Part shown: positions 8,464 through 17,087 of the stretch, piece by piece | Layout of the letters: each line of letters begins with the position of its first letter | How positions within the stretch are numbered: position 1 is the first letter of the stretch | Notes under the pieces: generated by a model | Databases searched by the model: none | What the model was told of the DNA's origin: nothing | What the model saw: only the letters and a program-made list of their open reading frames with translations | From: SHAN690 sp041391765 | Lineage (GTDB): Bacteria; Bacteroidota; Bacteroidia; Flavobacteriales_G; Salibacteraceae | Direction: 5' to 3' | NCBI GenBank assembly: GCA_041391765.1 | Contig: JAWKNJ010000028.1 | Span: 25,579 to 89,578 of the forward strand | DNA: 64,000 nt | Position numbers and translations under genes: made by a program

Positions 8464-9398
8464 AATTGATACTGAATGCCAAGCGAGAAGACTTCTTTGA
8501 ACTGAACCCTAGGGCCTACGGCATCTATGATTCCATCATCGTTATTGTCTACCGCGATCTTGATGTCGTCATCATAAATTAAGTGTGTGCTAATGCTCGC
8601 GCTTAGGTATTCATTAATCTTCATGGCAATCAACGTTTCCCAATTCACGTCAATGTTGCCAACGTTTTCTAGGTAGTTCATGAAGAAGTCTGCCTTGGTG
8701 TTAAGCTGCACATTTTTGACAATCTCTTTGGAGTAGGCAAGCTTCAGGTAAGCCCCCACTTCATAGCGCATCGTCTGTCCTGGTGTGATTAAAGCACCTG
8801 TGATCGAATCATACTCTGCGGCTTCTACTCCAAACGCTCCCGCATCGGCTAATCGTTGGTTGTCAACGATGGTGATCTTGGCCGTGGCAGGAGATAAGTA
8901 GGCGCTGAACGCATCGCTTGGTTTGTAGTCAATACCGGTACCGATCAACACATAAGCCGGAGAAAACGGATCGGAGATTAACGGTGAAGGAGAAACCGAA
9001 TAATCGTAACCATTGTCCCACTGGGTTCGGAACGTTCCGAGCACGGCCCAATACATTTTTTTGACAGGAATTTGATATCCGAACTTGGAGTTGATTTCAA
9101 CTCTGTCATCCGTCTTTTGCAGTTGGCCGACTTTGCCTAATCGAGTAAGTCCATAGGCCGCGTCAAATGTGTTGTCCCAAGAAATCTTGTCTTTGGAATA
9201 ATTGGCGAATAAATTCAAAATCACGGTTCCGTTGATCGCATTTTGACCCCCACCTTGCCAGTTGTCAAGATAGGTTTGCGAAAAGTTTAGTCCTGCAATT
9301 CCGCCACGTTTCCAAGGGCCTTCATTTGCTGTGGAGTCTTGACTAAAAGCGCAATGCGCTGTGCTCGAAATAATCAGTAGGGTAAGTAATCGTTTCAT
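8460..9398 (-). CDS. DUF3078 family outer-membrane-type protein
   Basis: This 312-residue protein has a signal peptide (residues 1-19, ending CAFSQ). WKRGGIAGLNFSQTYLDNWQGGG then follows, the signature start of DUF3078. The rest alternates polar and hydrophobic residues in beta-strand style (NLFANYSKDKISWDN, TKADFFMNYL) and ends in a C-terminal aromatic residue (LGIQYQF). This is typical of a small outer-membrane beta-barrel. The family is confined mainly to Bacteroidota and its function is unknown. The gene follows the interrupted enoyl-CoA hydratase by 14 bases on the same strand, so both may share a transcript. Confidence 0.88.
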   Translation of the reverse strand: MKRLLTLLIISSTAHCAFSQDSTANEGPWKRGGIAGLNFSQTYLDNWQGGGQNAINGTVILNLFANYSKDKISWDNTFDAAYGLTRLGKVGQLQKTDDRVEINSKFGYQIPVKKMYWAVLGTFRTQWDNGYDYSVSPSPLISDPFSPAYVLIGTGIDYKPSDAFSAYLSPATAKITIVDNQRLADAGAFGVEAAEYDSITGALITPGQTMRYEVGAYLKLAYSKEIVKNVQLNTKADFFMNYLENVGNIDVNWETLIAMKINEYLSASISTHLIYDDDIKIAVDNNDDGIIDAVGPRVQFKEVFSLGIQYQF

Positions 9399-9412
9399 CT
9401 CTGTATCCGTAT

Positions 9413-10168
9413 TTATTTTGATTTGAAAGCGTTGATTGCATCACGAGTAAAATCAGAAAGCACAAGTCGTCCACTGATCTTCGCACGATCGACAAGGAGT
9501 TGATCCCAATGTTCTGTGCCTTGCCAAAATACCCCTTTTAGTTCAGCCATTGCTTCCGGGCTATATTTTTCAATCCGTGCTATGAATGTGTTGATGGCGG
9601 CATCCATTTCATCAGTAGTTGCATAGGTTTCCGTGTACAATCCTCTTTCCCTTGCCCATTCCGCGGTCGCCATTCACTGGGCATCAACCAATTCAGTGAA
9701 TGCTGCCTTGCCCATTTTTCGTTCAACTGCCGGACCAACCACGAAGGGCCCAATACCTATGGCTAATTCTGAAAGTTTAATAAAGGCAAACTTGGTTGCG
9801 AAACAGTAATCGACAGCACTCGCAACACCAACACCTCCGCCCACGGCTTTGCCCTGAACACGACCAATGACAAATTTTGGGCATGTGCGAATCGCATTAA
9901 TCACCTTGGCGAATCCGCTGAAAAACTCCAACCCTTCTTCATCACTCTTAATCGCCACCAGTTCATCAAAGCTCGCTCCTGCGCAAAAAGCCCGATCACC
10001 GGCAGACTGAAGTAGAATGCATGTTGATACAGGGCTTTGACCGGCTTTAGTGATTTGATTGGCCAGTTCATTCAAAATGTGGCCAGGTAATGAATTGCTC
10101 TGAGGGTGAAAAAATTCAATGACATGACAGCGATTTCTGAGATCTGATTTGACGTAGGCTTCGCTCAT
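9413..10168 (-). pseudogene. Enoyl-CoA hydratase/isomerase family gene interrupted by one in-frame TGA
   Basis: Two open frames in the same register together give a complete ~250-residue crotonase-family protein. Starting from ATG 10168, the first part carries the CoA/oxyanion-hole motifs (CAGASFDEL; GKAVGGGVGVASAVDYCFA) and KLSELAIGIGPFVVG. It stops at a TGA at 9674-9676 (after ELVDAQ). The frame then continues without any shift as MATAEWARERGLY and the normal C-terminal helices (EAMAELKGVFWQGTEHWDQLL). Only one codon separates the halves, and no other decay is visible. Either a recent nonsense mutation, a sequencing error, or stop-restart translation (the TGA is directly followed by ATG) explains it. 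The intact enzyme would act on enoyl-CoA thioesters, perhaps methylglutaconyl-CoA hydratase in leucine breakdown; the substrate is inferred only from resemblance. Confidence 0.85.
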
Positions 10169-10292
10169 TTTCAAAATTTTGGCAAAGAAAAGATTTAAGG
10201 CAAATTACCAACTCATTGAGCTAACAACCTATTGATAATACTTTCAAATTATTGCGACCACGGCTTATCCGATGCAGTATAGATTTGAAGCC

Positions 10293-11912
10293 ATGAAAAA
10301 GATCATCATAGCCGGTGGGGCTATGCTTTTGTCCATGGTGGCCGTATCACAGAAGGAAACTGTAAAACAACCTTCAATTAAATTGGAGCACTATGTTGAA
10401 TACCTTGACACGGGACATACTCGAGTGTTCCGTGAGGGGGACATGCTTTATGGCCAAAAGCAAGGAACATGGAATTACTATTATCAGAATGGTCAAAAGC
10501 AGGAAGAGTCTAATTGGACCAACGGGAAACTGAATGGAAGTGTAACCTATTGGTATGAAAGTGGCCAGCGTCAATCCAAAGGTTATTTCAGATTGGTCTT
10601 TCAGGAAGGATTGCTGTTTTCACTACGCGACAGTGTTTTTGAGGAGTGGTATCCAAATGGAAACCTCAAACGAACCGGAAGCTACGTATACGATGTAAAA
10701 AATGGGCTTTGGAAATACTGGTTTCCGAACGGTGAAAAATGGAAGGAGATTTTCTATGTAAATGGACTTGAAAAGCCAGGAAGTGCTTACGATATGGACG
10801 GCAAGCAATGTTTGAAAAAAGGTAGCGGTGTGTTGTATGACTACTACGACAATGGAACATTGCAATCAATGCGAACTGTTAGTGATTCAGTTTTTAATGG
10901 ATTGGCCGAATACTATTTCGAATCTGGAGCTAAGGAAAGCGAAGGCTCGCTCAAATACAATATCCAACACGGGTTGTGGCATTTTTACTACGATTCAAAA
11001 GAGGTTTGGAAAGACATCAATTATGACATGGGCGAGTTGGACGGTCCCTACAAGAATTGGTACAAGAATGGTAAGCTGAGCGTGGAAGGGGCGTATGACC
11101 ATGGGGAGAAAACCGGACATTGGGTTTGGTATAACAGCACCGGCAAAACCTACATGGAAGGTGAATTTGTGAAGGGCCAGCAACACGGGGTGTGGACCTA
11201 TTATTTTGAGAACGGACAAATCGAATCTACCGGCAAATTTGAGAAGGACAAGAGGGAGGGAGAATGGAACATGTACTATAAGAATGGTGCGAAGTGGAAG
11301 GTTGGTGAATACAAAAACGACCTGAAGGATGGCCACTGGGTCTATTATTTTGAGACCGGAAAAACGCTGCAGGAGGGCGACTTCAAGGAAGGTAAAGAGA
11401 ACGGACTTTGGGCTTCATGGTATGAGAACGGACAGAAAAAAGACGAAGGGACTTTTGCTATGGGGATCATGGACGGTAAGTGGGAAGGATGGTTTGACAA
11501 TGGAAAAATGAACTATTCTGGAGTAAGAAAGACAGGGGAAAAGGACGGTGAATGGAAGTTTGGTTACCGAAATGGAAAACCGAGAGAAGAGGGTCCGTAT
11601 TTGAACGGTCAGAAGAATGGTAAATGGAAATATTACTTGGAATCAGGAAATCTGGATTATGAGTGTTCTTATAAAAACGGTGCGAAGGATGGTAAGTGCA
11701 CCTATTATTACCCTCATGGCTCCAAAATGAGAGAAGAATCCTATAAAATGGACAGACCGGATGGAGTGAGCAAAATGTGGAACCAAAGCAACAACCTCAT
11801 CAGCACAAGAACATATGAGAATGGTGTCTTGGACGGGAAATCGGTCAACTATGATGAAAGCGGGAAGCCTACAAGTGTGATGATTTATAAAAATGGTGTC
11901 AAGGTGAACTAA
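10293..11912 (+). CDS. Exported MORN-variant repeat protein (YwqK-like)
   Basis: The ATG at 10293 gives a good signal peptide (MKKIIIAGGAMLLSMVAVSQ); an ATG 21 bases upstream is less likely. The mature protein is about 19 tandem units of roughly 23 residues with the pattern G-x-W-x-x-Y/W-Y-x-N-G, such as GVWTYYFENG, GEWNMYYKNG and GLWASWYENG. These are the MORN_2-type repeats found in proteins often named YwqK-family antitoxin. Repeats of this kind form an elongated beta-hairpin solenoid. Here the signal peptide points to a periplasmic or surface role, and I see no toxin partner, so the antitoxin label should not be applied. The gene is followed by the rimP leader but ends before its promoter. 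Confidence 0.85.
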   Translation: MKKIIIAGGAMLLSMVAVSQKETVKQPSIKLEHYVEYLDTGHTRVFREGDMLYGQKQGTWNYYYQNGQKQEESNWTNGKLNGSVTYWYESGQRQSKGYFRLVFQEGLLFSLRDSVFEEWYPNGNLKRTGSYVYDVKNGLWKYWFPNGEKWKEIFYVNGLEKPGSAYDMDGKQCLKKGSGVLYDYYDNGTLQSMRTVSDSVFNGLAEYYFESGAKESEGSLKYNIQHGLWHFYYDSKEVWKDINYDMGELDGPYKNWYKNGKLSVEGAYDHGEKTGHWVWYNSTGKTYMEGEFVKGQQHGVWTYYFENGQIESTGKFEKDKREGEWNMYYKNGAKWKVGEYKNDLKDGHWVYYFETGKTLQEGDFKEGKENGLWASWYENGQKKDEGTFAMGIMDGKWEGWFDNGKMNYSGVRKTGEKDGEWKFGYRNGKPREEGPYLNGQKNGKWKYYLESGNLDYECSYKNGAKDGKCTYYYPHGSKMREESYKMDRPDGVSKMWNQSNNLISTRTYENGVLDGKSVNYDESGKPTSVMIYKNGVKVN

Positions 11913-11927
11913 CTTGGGATCTAATTA

Positions 11928-11935
11928 TATATTTG
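11928..11935 (+). promoter_or_regulatory. -7 promoter element of the rimP-nusA-infB operon
   Basis: TATATTTG is an exact TAnnTTTG match followed by CAGCC. Transcription would start near 11940, giving a leader of about 55 bases that contains the hairpin at 11957-11982. No -33 TTG at the usual distance is obvious. Confidence 0.5.
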
Positions 11936-11956
11936 CAGCCGAAATAAAAGATGTGT

Positions 11957-11982
11957 GAGGGGAGAATATCCCCTCTTTTTTT
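11957..11982 (+). terminator. Hairpin plus T run in the rimP leader (attenuator candidate)
   Basis: GAGGGG (11957-11962) pairs with CCCCTC (11970-11975) around a seven-base loop and is followed by seven T. It has the form of an intrinsic terminator but lies downstream of the TATATTTG element and only 12 bases before the rimP ATG. It may therefore be a leader attenuator for the operon rather than the end of the upstream gene. Confidence 0.6.
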
Positions 11983-11994
11983 GGAAGAAATTGG

Positions 11995-12441
11995 ATGATT
12001 TCAGTTGACCAAATAGAACGATTGGTGCAGGAAAAGCTTGGCGAGGGAACTTTGTTTCTGGTTCAAGTCAAAGTCAATCCAGGCAACAAAATTGTCATCG
12101 AAATTGATGGTGATTCAGGAGTTGGGATTGACGACTGTGTAGCTGTAAGTCGTCAGGTGGAGTCAAATCTCGATCGTGAGGTTGAAGATTTTGAATTGCC
12201 GGTGACATCAGCTGGTCTTGGTCAGCCATTCAAGGTAGAACGACAGTATCATAAGAATGTCGGTCGCGAAGTTGATTTGAGATTGTCGGATGGAAGCGAG
12301 AAACGAGGTCACATTGTGAAAGTGAATGGTGGGTTGACCATCAAGCTTCCGGCTCAAAAGAAAAAGCAACTCCCGGAGCGAGAGGAAACTTATGCCTGGG
12401 ATCAAATAAAAGAATGCAAGGTTAGAATATCATTTAAGTAA
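11995..12441 (+). CDS. rimP: Ribosome maturation factor RimP
   Basis: This 148-residue cytoplasmic protein is needed for maturation of the 30S subunit. It matches the RimP layout: an N-terminal domain (VNPGNKIVIEIDGDSGVGIDDC followed by VSRQVESNL) and ELPVTSAGLGQPFKVERQY leading into the C-terminal SH3-like domain (VDLRLSDG, RGHIVKVNGG). In most bacteria the common signature at the domain border reads EVSSPG; the TSAGLG version seen here is usual in Bacteroidota. Position and order (rimP, nusA, infB) are the widely conserved operon, with 13 bases to nusA. Expression probably depends on the leader hairpin at 11957-11982. Confidence 0.95.
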   Translation: MISVDQIERLVQEKLGEGTLFLVQVKVNPGNKIVIEIDGDSGVGIDDCVAVSRQVESNLDREVEDFELPVTSAGLGQPFKVERQYHKNVGREVDLRLSDGSEKRGHIVKVNGGLTIKLPAQKKKQLPEREETYAWDQIKECKVRISFK

Positions 12442-12454
12442 TAACTGTTTCGCT

Positions 12455-13690
12455 ATGAACGCAGATGAATTAATTGAATCGTTTCAGGATTTTAAAGACT
12501 TTAAAAACATTGATCGTGTTACGATGATGCACATTTTAGAAGATGTGATTCGTGGAATGATCTTAAAAGAATTTGAAGACGATACCAACTTCGACATCAT
12601 TATCAACCCTGATAAAGGTGACTTGGAAATTTGGAGAAACCGAATGATTGTCGAAGATGGCGCGGTGGAGGACGACCTGACTGAAATTGCTTACAGCGAG
12701 GCTATCAAGCTAGAGCCCGACTTTGAGGTTGGTGAGGAAGCTTCAGAAGAATTGAAGATTGAAAACTTCGGCAGGAGAGCGATTCTTAGCATGCGCCAGA
12801 ACTTGGTGGCTAAGATTCAGGAACTTGAAAAGGATAGTATTTATAGGAAGTATAAGGATCGCGTTGGTGATATCATAACCGGTGAAGTCTATCAGATTTG
12901 GAAGCGAGAAATTTTGGTTTTGGATGATGAAGGCAATGAGTTGGTGCTTCCAAAGTCAGAGCAAATTCCAACGGATTACTTCAAGAAAGGAGATACAGTT
13001 CGAGCTGTTGTGAGCAAGGTGGATATGAAAAATGCTAACCCTGTGATCATTCTTTCAAGAACATCACCAGCTTTCTTAGAACGATTGTTTGAAATGGAAG
13101 TTCCTGAGATATTTGATGGACTCATCACGATCAAAAAGATCGTGCGTGAACCTGGAGAGAGAGCAAAAGTGGCTGTTGAGTCATATGATGATCGTATTGA
13201 TCCGGTTGGAGCATGTGTGGGTATGAAGGGATCGCGTATTCACGGAATCGTTCGTGAATTACGTAACGAGAATATTGACGTGATTAACTACACAAATAAT
13301 CCTACACTTTTCATTCAAAGAGCTTTGAGCCCTGCAAAAATCACTACCATAAAATTGGATGATGAAACTGGCCATGCTAGTGTTTACTTGAAGCCGGATC
13401 AGGTTTCATTGGCAATCGGGAAGGGCGGTCATAACATCAAATTGGCCGGTAAACTAACCGGTTATGAAATCGATGTGTTCCGTGAATCTGATGATGACTT
13501 CGAAGATGTTGACTTGGAAGAATTTGCAGATGAAATTGATCACTGGATTATTGATGAATTGAAAGCAATTGGTTGTGACACCGCAAAAAGTGTTATCGAA
13601 ATCGGAGCTGCTGATTTGGTGAAGCGAACCGATTTGGAAGAAGAAACCATCGCAGAAATTTTGGAAATATTGAAGTCGGAGTTTGAGTAA
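12455..13690 (+). CDS. nusA: Transcription termination/antitermination factor NusA
   Basis: NusA (411 residues) binds RNA polymerase and nascent RNA and modulates pausing, termination and antitermination. Order of domains: N-terminal polymerase-binding region (1-130), S1 domain (about 135-205; GDIITGEVYQIWKREILVL), then KH1 and KH2 (about 210-350), with GACVGMKGSRIHGIVREL and the second GxxG site SLAIGKGGHNIKLAGKLTG. A short acidic C-terminal region follows (DDDFEDVDLEEFADEID), with one helix-hairpin-helix-like segment instead of the two acidic repeats of the E. coli protein. It sits in the middle of the rimP-nusA-infB operon and could feed back on the leader hairpin, which is an inference. 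Confidence 0.96.
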   Translation: MNADELIESFQDFKDFKNIDRVTMMHILEDVIRGMILKEFEDDTNFDIIINPDKGDLEIWRNRMIVEDGAVEDDLTEIAYSEAIKLEPDFEVGEEASEELKIENFGRRAILSMRQNLVAKIQELEKDSIYRKYKDRVGDIITGEVYQIWKREILVLDDEGNELVLPKSEQIPTDYFKKGDTVRAVVSKVDMKNANPVIILSRTSPAFLERLFEMEVPEIFDGLITIKKIVREPGERAKVAVESYDDRIDPVGACVGMKGSRIHGIVRELRNENIDVINYTNNPTLFIQRALSPAKITTIKLDDETGHASVYLKPDQVSLAIGKGGHNIKLAGKLTGYEIDVFRESDDDFEDVDLEEFADEIDHWIIDELKAIGCDTAKSVIEIGAADLVKRTDLEEETIAEILEILKSEFE

Positions 13691-13733
13691 ACTCACTTAG
13701 TTTTAGATTTTAACGAGATTCGCAGTCGTATTT

Positions 13734-16409
13734 ATGACAGAAACAGGACCGATTAGACTTAGTAAAGCAGCAAAGGAATTTAATGTTGGGCTGGCTACTA
13801 TTGTTGATTTTCTTGCCAACAAGGGAATCAAGGTGGAGTCGAACCCAAACACCAAAATTGAGACGGACGCGTATCAATTGCTGGTTAATGAGTACGCCCC
13901 TGATCGTGCCAAGAAGCAAAAATCTGAAGCTCTTTCTCAAACCAAAGTGGTGCATGAGACCATCACATTGGACAATCAAAGCCGCGAGAAGCAGAGTGCT
14001 GAAAGTGAACAGGAAGAGATTCTAATTAAGAATGTTGGAGGTTTTACTGAGCCAGAAGCTCCTAAACCAGAACCTGAAAAGGGACCAACGGTTGTTGGAA
14101 AAATTGATCTGGATTCTGTAAAGTCCAATCGACCTTCCAAGAAGGTTGAGGAGAAACCTGCCCCTGTTGTTAAAGAGGAGCCGAAAAAAGAAGAGTCAAA
14201 GAAAGAGGAAGCTAAAGTCGAGGCTGCAAAACCAGAGCCTGCAAAACCTGCAGAACCCGAGTTCTTAAAGGCTAAAGCAGAAAAGCTGGACGGACCGAAA
14301 TTGGTTGGAAAGATTGAATTGCCGACCCAACCTGAACGCACACGTGATTCCGATTCTGATGATAAAAAGAAGCGTAAGCGCAAGCGCATTACTCAAGTCA
14401 TACCTGGCCAGGATAACCGTGGACAGGGCGGGGGACAAGGTCAAGGACAGGGAAATAGATTTGACAAAGGTAAAAAGGGACCTAAGCCTGCACCGAAGGT
14501 TGAATTGACGGAAGAGCAAATTCAGAATCAAGTTCGTGAAACCTTGGCTGCCCTCAAGAATAAGGGAAAGTCAACTCGATCAAAGTATCGAAGAGAAAGA
14601 CGAGACGCTGTTAGTGAAAAAATGCAGCGTGAAGTTGAGCAACAAGAGGAAGAAAGCAAGACACTGAAGTTGACGGAGTTCGTAACCGTAAGTGAACTTG
14701 CGACTATGATGAATGTCTCTCCAACGGAAGTCATTTCTACATGTATGTCCATCGGGATGATGGTGTCTATTAATCAACGATTGGATTCAGAAACATTGAC
14801 ACTTTTAGCAGAAGAGTATGGTTATACTGTTGAGTTCGTTGGTGCAGATATCGAGGAGAGTATTCAAGATGAGGAGGACGATGAATCAACGCTGGTTGAG
14901 CGTCCACCGATTGTCACTGTGATGGGTCACGTTGACCACGGTAAAACATCTTTACTTGACTATATCAGAAGAGAAAATGTGATTGCAGGTGAAGCCGGGG
15001 GTATCACTCAGCATATTGGTGCTTATAGCGTGGAGCTGGAAAATGGGAAGGTGATTACTTTCCTGGATACACCGGGACATGAAGCTTTTACTGCGATGCG
15101 TGCTCGAGGCGCGCAGGTTACTGACATAGCGATTATTGTAGTCGCAGCGGATGACGCGGTAATGCCGCAAACAGTTGAAGCCATCAACCATGCTCAAGCG
15201 GCTGGTGTTCCTATGATTTTCGCATTCAATAAGATCGATAAAGATGGAGCTAATGCGGATAAGATTCGCGAGCAATTAGCTAACATGAACATACTGGTTG
15301 AAGATTGGGGAGGTAAGTATCAGTGTCAGGAGATTTCGGCCAAGTCAGGTTTGAATGTGAATGAGTTATTGGACAAAGTGTTGCTCGAATCAGAGCTGTT
15401 AGAACTTAAGGCCAATCCTGACAGAAATGCTCGAGGAACTGTAATCGAAGCGAGTCTTGACAAGGGTCGCGGTTACACGGCTACCATGTTGGTTCAAACA
15501 GGAACAATGCGCGTTGGTGATATGATCCTTTCAGGAAGTCACTTCGGGCGTGTCAAGGCTATGTTCAATGAACGTGGTTTACCTGTGAAAGAGGCAGGTC
15601 CATCGCATCCCGTAAGTATACTTGGCTTGAATGGTGCTCCCAGTGCCGGTGATCCATTCCAGATCATGGATGACGAGCGCGAAATGAAGAACGTGGCTCT
15701 TCGAAGAGAGCAGCTACAGCGTGAACAAAGCATTAGAACTCAGCGAAGAAGAACACTTGAAGATATTGGTGAGATCATCCAGATCGGAGATTACCAGGAA
15801 TTGAACCTTATCGTTAAAGGTGACGTGGATGGCTCTGTGGAGGCGCTTGCTGACAGCTTGTTAAAGCTTTCAACGGAGAATATTGCGATTAACGTCATTC
15901 ATAAATCTGTAGGTCAGATTTCTGAATCTGATGTATTGCTCGCGACCGCTTCTGACGCTATTATCATTGGATTCCAGGTCCGACCCTCAGCACAAGCGAG
16001 AAAGCGTGCAGAATACGAAGGCATTGAAATTCGACTTTACTCCATCATCTATGACGCTATCAATGAAATGAAGGCGGCTATGGAGGGTATGTTGAAGCCG
16101 AAGATCGAAGAGCAGGTAGTTTGCAACATAGAGGTTCGTGAAACATTCAAAATCAGCAAGGTTGGAACCATTGCCGGTTGTTATGTTCTTGACGGTACTG
16201 TTAGTCGAAACACCAAGGTTCGCCTTATCCGCGATGGTATCGTGATTTACTCAGGAGCACTTGGCTCATTGAAGCGCTTCAAAGATGATGTCAAGGAAGT
16301 CAAAGCAGGCTTTGAATGTGGTCTAAATATTGACAACTTCAACGATATTAAAGTCGGTGACATCATCGAGGGATACGAAGAAGTTGAGGTGGCTCGAAAG
16401 CTTGAGTAA
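13734..16409 (+). CDS. infB: Translation initiation factor IF-2
   Basis: IF-2 (891 residues) is the GTPase that brings initiator tRNA to the 30S subunit. The N-terminus has an IF2_N domain (IRLSKAAKEFNVGLATIVDFL) followed by a long lysine/glutamate/proline-rich, poorly conserved linker (about residues 75-270) with a Gly-Gln stretch. A second IF2_N-like domain lies near 310-370. The G domain carries G1 GHVDHGKT, G2 GITQHIG, G3 DTPGHEA, G4 NKID and G5 SAKSG. Domains II, III and the C-terminal tRNA-binding domain (GTVSRNTKVRLIRDG) are complete. The stop abuts the stop of the convergent SPOR gene. The long linker is normal for the phylum. Confidence 0.97.
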   Translation: MTETGPIRLSKAAKEFNVGLATIVDFLANKGIKVESNPNTKIETDAYQLLVNEYAPDRAKKQKSEALSQTKVVHETITLDNQSREKQSAESEQEEILIKNVGGFTEPEAPKPEPEKGPTVVGKIDLDSVKSNRPSKKVEEKPAPVVKEEPKKEESKKEEAKVEAAKPEPAKPAEPEFLKAKAEKLDGPKLVGKIELPTQPERTRDSDSDDKKKRKRKRITQVIPGQDNRGQGGGQGQGQGNRFDKGKKGPKPAPKVELTEEQIQNQVRETLAALKNKGKSTRSKYRRERRDAVSEKMQREVEQQEEESKTLKLTEFVTVSELATMMNVSPTEVISTCMSIGMMVSINQRLDSETLTLLAEEYGYTVEFVGADIEESIQDEEDDESTLVERPPIVTVMGHVDHGKTSLLDYIRRENVIAGEAGGITQHIGAYSVELENGKVITFLDTPGHEAFTAMRARGAQVTDIAIIVVAADDAVMPQTVEAINHAQAAGVPMIFAFNKIDKDGANADKIREQLANMNILVEDWGGKYQCQEISAKSGLNVNELLDKVLLESELLELKANPDRNARGTVIEASLDKGRGYTATMLVQTGTMRVGDMILSGSHFGRVKAMFNERGLPVKEAGPSHPVSILGLNGAPSAGDPFQIMDDEREMKNVALRREQLQREQSIRTQRRRTLEDIGEIIQIGDYQELNLIVKGDVDGSVEALADSLLKLSTENIAINVIHKSVGQISESDVLLATASDAIIIGFQVRPSAQARKRAEYEGIEIRLYSIIYDAINEMKAAMEGMLKPKIEEQVVCNIEVRETFKISKVGTIAGCYVLDGTVSRNTKVRLIRDGIVIYSGALGSLKRFKDDVKEVKAGFECGLNIDNFNDIKVGDIIEGYEEVEVARKLE

Positions 16410-16868
16410 TTAATACTCCACTTTTATTTCATCCTTGATAATGAACGAAGCCGGATATTTTATCCGAATAGTTTCATGAAATTCCAAGGCTTCAAGTCTG
16501 GTTCGAAAATCTCCGACACGCAGCACCCAGTTTGGGTAACTCCAAAGCGTGTAGGAGCTGGATTTGTCATACAGTTGAAGAAAATCGGATTGCTTTTTAA
16601 AGGCTAACTCGCGGGCATTCGGTCCTGATGCAGAGAAGATTTGTATTCTGAACCCTTCCACTTTCATCGACTTTCTGTCCAGAGAGTCCATTAGTGCGAT
16701 GTAGTTTTTCATCTCAGCGGACATTGCATACTCAACATGGCTCGTGATCTTATCTACCATCTCCGTTTCATATGATGTTTGGTTGAGTTGAGATGACTGA
16801 TCAACCTGAGCAATGCTCGAATCTAAAATTAGGAAAAGCGCCATACTGGCGAATGTCAACTTCATCAT
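16410..16868 (-). CDS. SPOR-domain exported protein
   Basis: This 152-residue protein has a signal peptide (about residues 1-20, ending SSIAQ), a short polar linker, and a C-terminal SPOR-type domain (about residues 72-150: GFRIQIFSASG, FLQLYDKSSSYTLWSYPNWVLRVGDFRTRLEALEF). SPOR domains bind denuded peptidoglycan glycan strands, so a periplasmic, cell-wall-linked role is likely. It is convergent with infB, the stop codons being adjacent, and lies back to back with the respiratory operon, 219 bases away. Its specific role is unknown. Confidence 0.8.
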   Translation of the reverse strand: MMKLTFASMALFLILDSSIAQVDQSSQLNQTSYETEMVDKITSHVEYAMSAEMKNYIALMDSLDRKSMKVEGFRIQIFSASGPNARELAFKKQSDFLQLYDKSSSYTLWSYPNWVLRVGDFRTRLEALEFHETIRIKYPASFIIKDEIKVEY

Positions 16869-17009
16869 CCTGCGAAGCTACTAGCGTTCACCATCTTAGG
16901 ATTTTGACGCGCCAGTCTCATAATCGTAAGTGTCAATAAAACAACGTATTATAGTTCTTATTTAGAACCTCTTTAAATTAATAGAGCGTAGTCCATTTTT
17001 AAAGAAATG

Positions 17010-17041
17010 TTAACCGCCCTATTGCCTTTCTTCTAAATTTG
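17010..17041 (+). promoter_or_regulatory. Promoter of the actABCDEF-coxBA operon
   Basis: TAAATTTG at 17034-17041 matches TAnnTTTG exactly, and TTAA near 17010-17013 is a possible weak -33 element with about 20 bases between. The 219-base gap between the SPOR gene and actA (16869-17087) holds nothing else I can name. Confidence 0.55.
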
Positions 17042-17087
17042 CCACCGCTTTCTGACCACCCTTTTACAACGAAAACTGAAAGAATCT

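Noticed and set aside
10293..11912. Calling the MORN-repeat protein an antitoxin
   Set aside because: It has a signal peptide and no toxin neighbour; the name comes from database labels of the repeat.
13976..14389. A 137-codon serine/phenylalanine-rich minus-strand frame inside infB
   Set aside because: It is the antisense of the Lys/Glu-rich IF-2 linker, which produces long shadow frames; no gene features.
16869..17087. Non-coding RNA in the 219-base gap before actA
   Set aside because: Only a promoter for actA is visible; no stable stem structures or known RNA motif.
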